Shown here: piece after piece, positions 60,819 to 64,000 of the stretch
How the letters are laid out: each line of letters opens with the position of its first letter
How positions within the stretch are numbered: the first letter of the stretch is position 1
DNA from: Prevotella communis
Lineage (GTDB): Bacteria; Bacteroidota; Bacteroidia; Bacteroidales; Bacteroidaceae
Length of the DNA: 64,000 nucleotides
Direction of reading: 5' to 3'
Assembly (NCBI RefSeq): GCF_022024115.1
Contig: NZ_CP091792.1
Location: 558,001 to 622,000 of the forward strand
Program-made: the position numbers and the translations under genes
Notes under the pieces: generated by a model
Told to the model about the DNA's origin: nothing
Databases searched by the model: none
Seen by the model: only the letters and a program-made list of their open reading frames with translations

Positions 60819-61942
60819 TTCTTAAATAGGTCGAACGAGGCATCCCAGTCTTTCCATACAGGTTCGCGTCCTAGTTCTTTGAGGCGGGCATTGATGACCT
60901 TGGCGGTGCGCTCGTCGCTCACAGTGAACTGCTCCAGCGCCTGGGGATAGGTGTGATAGCCGCCAGGGTTGACGTGGCTCTCGGCCGACATGGTGGTGAC
61001 GCCCAGCGTGCACATGTTGTCGCGGATATAGGCCGGCTCACGGGTAGAGTAGGAGATATCTACGTCGTGGTCGAAGATACGCATGGCAAACGTGGCCTGC
61101 GCCAGTTCGCGGTCGGTCATAAAGCAGTTGGGCTGGAATCCTTCGTTCTGCGCAGGGCGCATGCGGGGAAAATTGATGGAGTACTTGGTGCGCCAGTAGT
61201 GCTTCTGCAGATAGCGCAGGTGGTGGGCCATCATGGTGACATCCGTGCGCCACTCTTTCTCTAATCCAATCAGCACACCCATGCCGATAGAGTGTACACC
61301 GGCCTGACCCATGCGGTCGAACCCGTCGCAACGCCACTCAAAGCGGCTCTTCATGCCACGTGGGTGGTACAGCTGGTAGTGATCGCGGTTATAGGTCTCC
61401 TGGAAACAGATCACGCCATTGAGGCCGTGGTGGGTCAGTTCCTTGTATTCCTCCATCTTCAGTGGCATCACCTCTATCTTGATATTCGAGAAATAGCGCT
61501 TGGCAATATCAATGGCCTTAGCCAGATAGGGCACACCGGCCTTGGCGGGATTCTCGCCCGTGACGAGCAGGATATTCTCGAAGGGTGCCAGTTGTTTGAT
61601 GGCACGATATTCGTCCTCAATCTGCTCGGGGGTGAGGATAGTGCGTGCCATGGGGTTCTCTCGATGGAAACCGCAATAGACGCATGAGTTGGAACAGGAG
61701 TTGGTGATATAAAGGGGAATGAACATCGACATGGTGCGGCCGAAGCGCTCCTCAGTATATTTACGCGAAAGGCGTGCCATCTGTTCCAGGTATGGCTCGG
61801 CAGCAGGCGAGAGCAAAGCCATGAAATCGTTGATGTCACAGTGGCTCTTTCCTAAGGCGCGGCGCACGTCGGCATCGGTCATTGAGGCGATACGCTCTGT
61901 GGTCTCATCCCAACTGATATTTTTTAGTTCGTCGGAAAACAT
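60809..61942 (-). CDS. thiH: 2-iminoacetate synthase (tyrosine lyase)
   Basis: The product has 377 residues and is a radical SAM enzyme with the cluster motif C-x3-C-x2-C at Cys83, Cys87 and Cys90 (CSNSCVYC). The C-terminal BATS-type part has YSTREPAYIRDN and SAESHVNPGGYH. It cleaves tyrosine to 2-iminoacetate for thiazole formation by ThiG, which is not in this window. The use of ThiH rather than ThiO fits an anaerobe. It is 5 bp downstream of the thiF-type gene. Confidence 0.95.
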   Translation of the reverse strand: MFSDELKNISWDETTERIASMTDADVRRALGKSHCDINDFMALLSPAAEPYLEQMARLSRKYTEERFGRTMSMFIPLYITNSCSNSCVYCGFHRENPMARTILTPEQIEDEYRAIKQLAPFENILLVTGENPAKAGVPYLAKAIDIAKRYFSNIKIEVMPLKMEEYKELTHHGLNGVICFQETYNRDHYQLYHPRGMKSRFEWRCDGFDRMGQAGVHSIGMGVLIGLEKEWRTDVTMMAHHLRYLQKHYWRTKYSINFPRMRPAQNEGFQPNCFMTDRELAQATFAMRIFDHDVDISYSTREPAYIRDNMCTLGVTTMSAESHVNPGGYHTYPQALEQFTVSDERTAKVINARLKELGREPVWKDWDASFDLFKKCI

Positions 61943-61947
61943 ATTGT

Positions 61948-62748
61948 TTATTTTGATTTACAGGGTTGGAAGGCATATTCCTTCAGTTCATGAATGGTTG
62001 GCTCTATGCCGCAGAGGGCACAGTCGGAACGCTGGGCGAAGTCGAAGCGCTGCCACTGCATCGAGAGGGCATCGAAGGTGAGAAGACTATTGGTGAGCAG
62101 ATTGCCCACGTTAGCAAGATATTTGATACACTCGGTGGCCTGAACGGTACCCAGCATGCCGGCGATAGAGCCGAGCACACCAACGGTGGCGCAGGTCTCT
62201 ACGTCCTCTTTGGCGGGTGGCTCGGGAAACAGACAACGATAGCAGGCTGAGCCGGGCACATGGGTCATCAATTGTCCGCTATAGCGACTGATGCCGCCCA
62301 TGGAAAAGGCCTTTCCTAACATTACGCAGGCGTCGTTGACCAGATATTTCGTGGCGAAATTATCGGTGCCGTCGATGATGAAATCGTAGGGACGTATCAG
62401 TTCGAGGGCATTGGCCTCACTGAGATAGGTCTCGTAGGTCTCGACCTTGACATCAGGATTGATGGCCTGCATGCGCTCTTGGGCTACCTCCACCTTGGGA
62501 CGTCCTACGTCGGGTGTGCTGTGAAGTACCTGTCGCTGCAGGTTGGTGATGCTGACGGTGTCGCCATCCACAACACCGATGGTACCCACACCTGCAGCCG
62601 CCAGATAGAGGGCAACTGGTGAACCCAGTCCGCCTGCCCCTACCAGCAGCACCTTCGACTGCAATAATCGCTCCTGTGCATCGAGGCCGAAACCATCGAG
62701 AATGAGGTGGCGATTGTATCGCCTGCATTGTTCACGAGAGAGTTCCAT
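61948..62748 (-). CDS. thiF: ThiF/MoeB-type sulfur-carrier adenylyltransferase
   Basis: The product has 266 residues: ATP loop GAGGLGS at 37-43, NLQRQVLH, the DGTDNFATKYLVNDAC segment, two zinc Cys pairs (CYRC and CALC), and Cys in ETCATVGVLG matching the reactive site of ThiF. It adenylates the C-terminus of the ThiS carrier before sulfur loading. There is no rhodanese domain. A thiamine role is supported by its place between thiC and thiH. Confidence 0.92.
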   Translation of the reverse strand: MELSREQCRRYNRHLILDGFGLDAQERLLQSKVLLVGAGGLGSPVALYLAAAGVGTIGVVDGDTVSITNLQRQVLHSTPDVGRPKVEVAQERMQAINPDVKVETYETYLSEANALELIRPYDFIIDGTDNFATKYLVNDACVMLGKAFSMGGISRYSGQLMTHVPGSACYRCLFPEPPAKEDVETCATVGVLGSIAGMLGTVQATECIKYLANVGNLLTNSLLTFDALSMQWQRFDFAQRSDCALCGIEPTIHELKEYAFQPCKSK

Positions 62749-62768
62749 TAATGTTTAATGTTTAATCT

Positions 62769-64000
<1,232 letters not shown>

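Noticed and set aside
62749..62768. Promoter between thiC and thiF
   Set aside because: The 20-bp spacer is a TTTAAT-rich 7-bp repeat with no TAnnTTTG, so the genes are taken as one operon.

Overview
The window looks like a chromosome segment of a gut or rumen Prevotella-like member of the Bacteroidales. The basis is: many promoters of the Bacteroidetes type (TTTG, 19-20 bp, TAnnTTTG); a long run of fimbrillin-type lipoproteins; C-terminal tails of the type IX secretion (T9SS) kind ending GLYIINGKKVVIK or similar; a BspA-type leucine-rich surface protein; GH43 and GH77 enzymes; and a thiamine operon of Bacteroidetes type. No rRNA, tRNA, CRISPR array, transposase or phage gene was seen.

Region 1 (1-19530, + strand) is one tightly packed array of eleven Mfa/FimA-like fimbrillin-family genes, the first cut by the window edge. 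The ten complete ones are all lipoproteins. All carry an arginine 29-34 residues after the lipobox cysteine, which suggests type V pilus maturation by an Arg-specific protease. Three carry two fimbrillin domains in tandem. Four have an added C-terminal beta-helix-like part and may be tip or accessory adhesins.

Region 2 (19531-30208, + strand) has a stand-alone LytTR DNA-binding protein, a candidate LytTR operator (two direct repeats about 20 bp apart), a 2,499-residue helical surface protein with dockerin-like and cohesin-like modules, and a partner with two cohesin-like domains. Both large proteins end in T9SS-type tails.

Region 3 (30209-45300) is mixed. It holds two GH43-family genes, a CBM20-GH77 4-alpha-glucanotransferase, two glycosyltransferases, a 1.1-kb intergenic region with a candidate structured ncRNA and REP-like repeats, der, an OmpA-family lipoprotein, a STAS-kinase fusion, a thioredoxin-like protein and an Abi_2/HEPN defence gene.

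Region 4 (45300-57480, - strand) is a block of six secreted or surface proteins and one small membrane protein. Three consecutive genes share a nearly identical ~130-bp leader plus signal-peptide cassette in front of unrelated mature proteins. A second pair of 20-bp direct repeats sharing the AAATTCTG core of the LytTR-site candidate lies upstream of the block, so one regulator may control both surface systems.

Region 5 (57480-64000) has a VapC-type PIN toxin with a putative antitoxin, an AraC-family remnant, an SGNH/DUF4886-like protein, and the distal part of a thiamine operon (thiC, thiF, thiH, thiE-like, thiD) that continues beyond the right edge.
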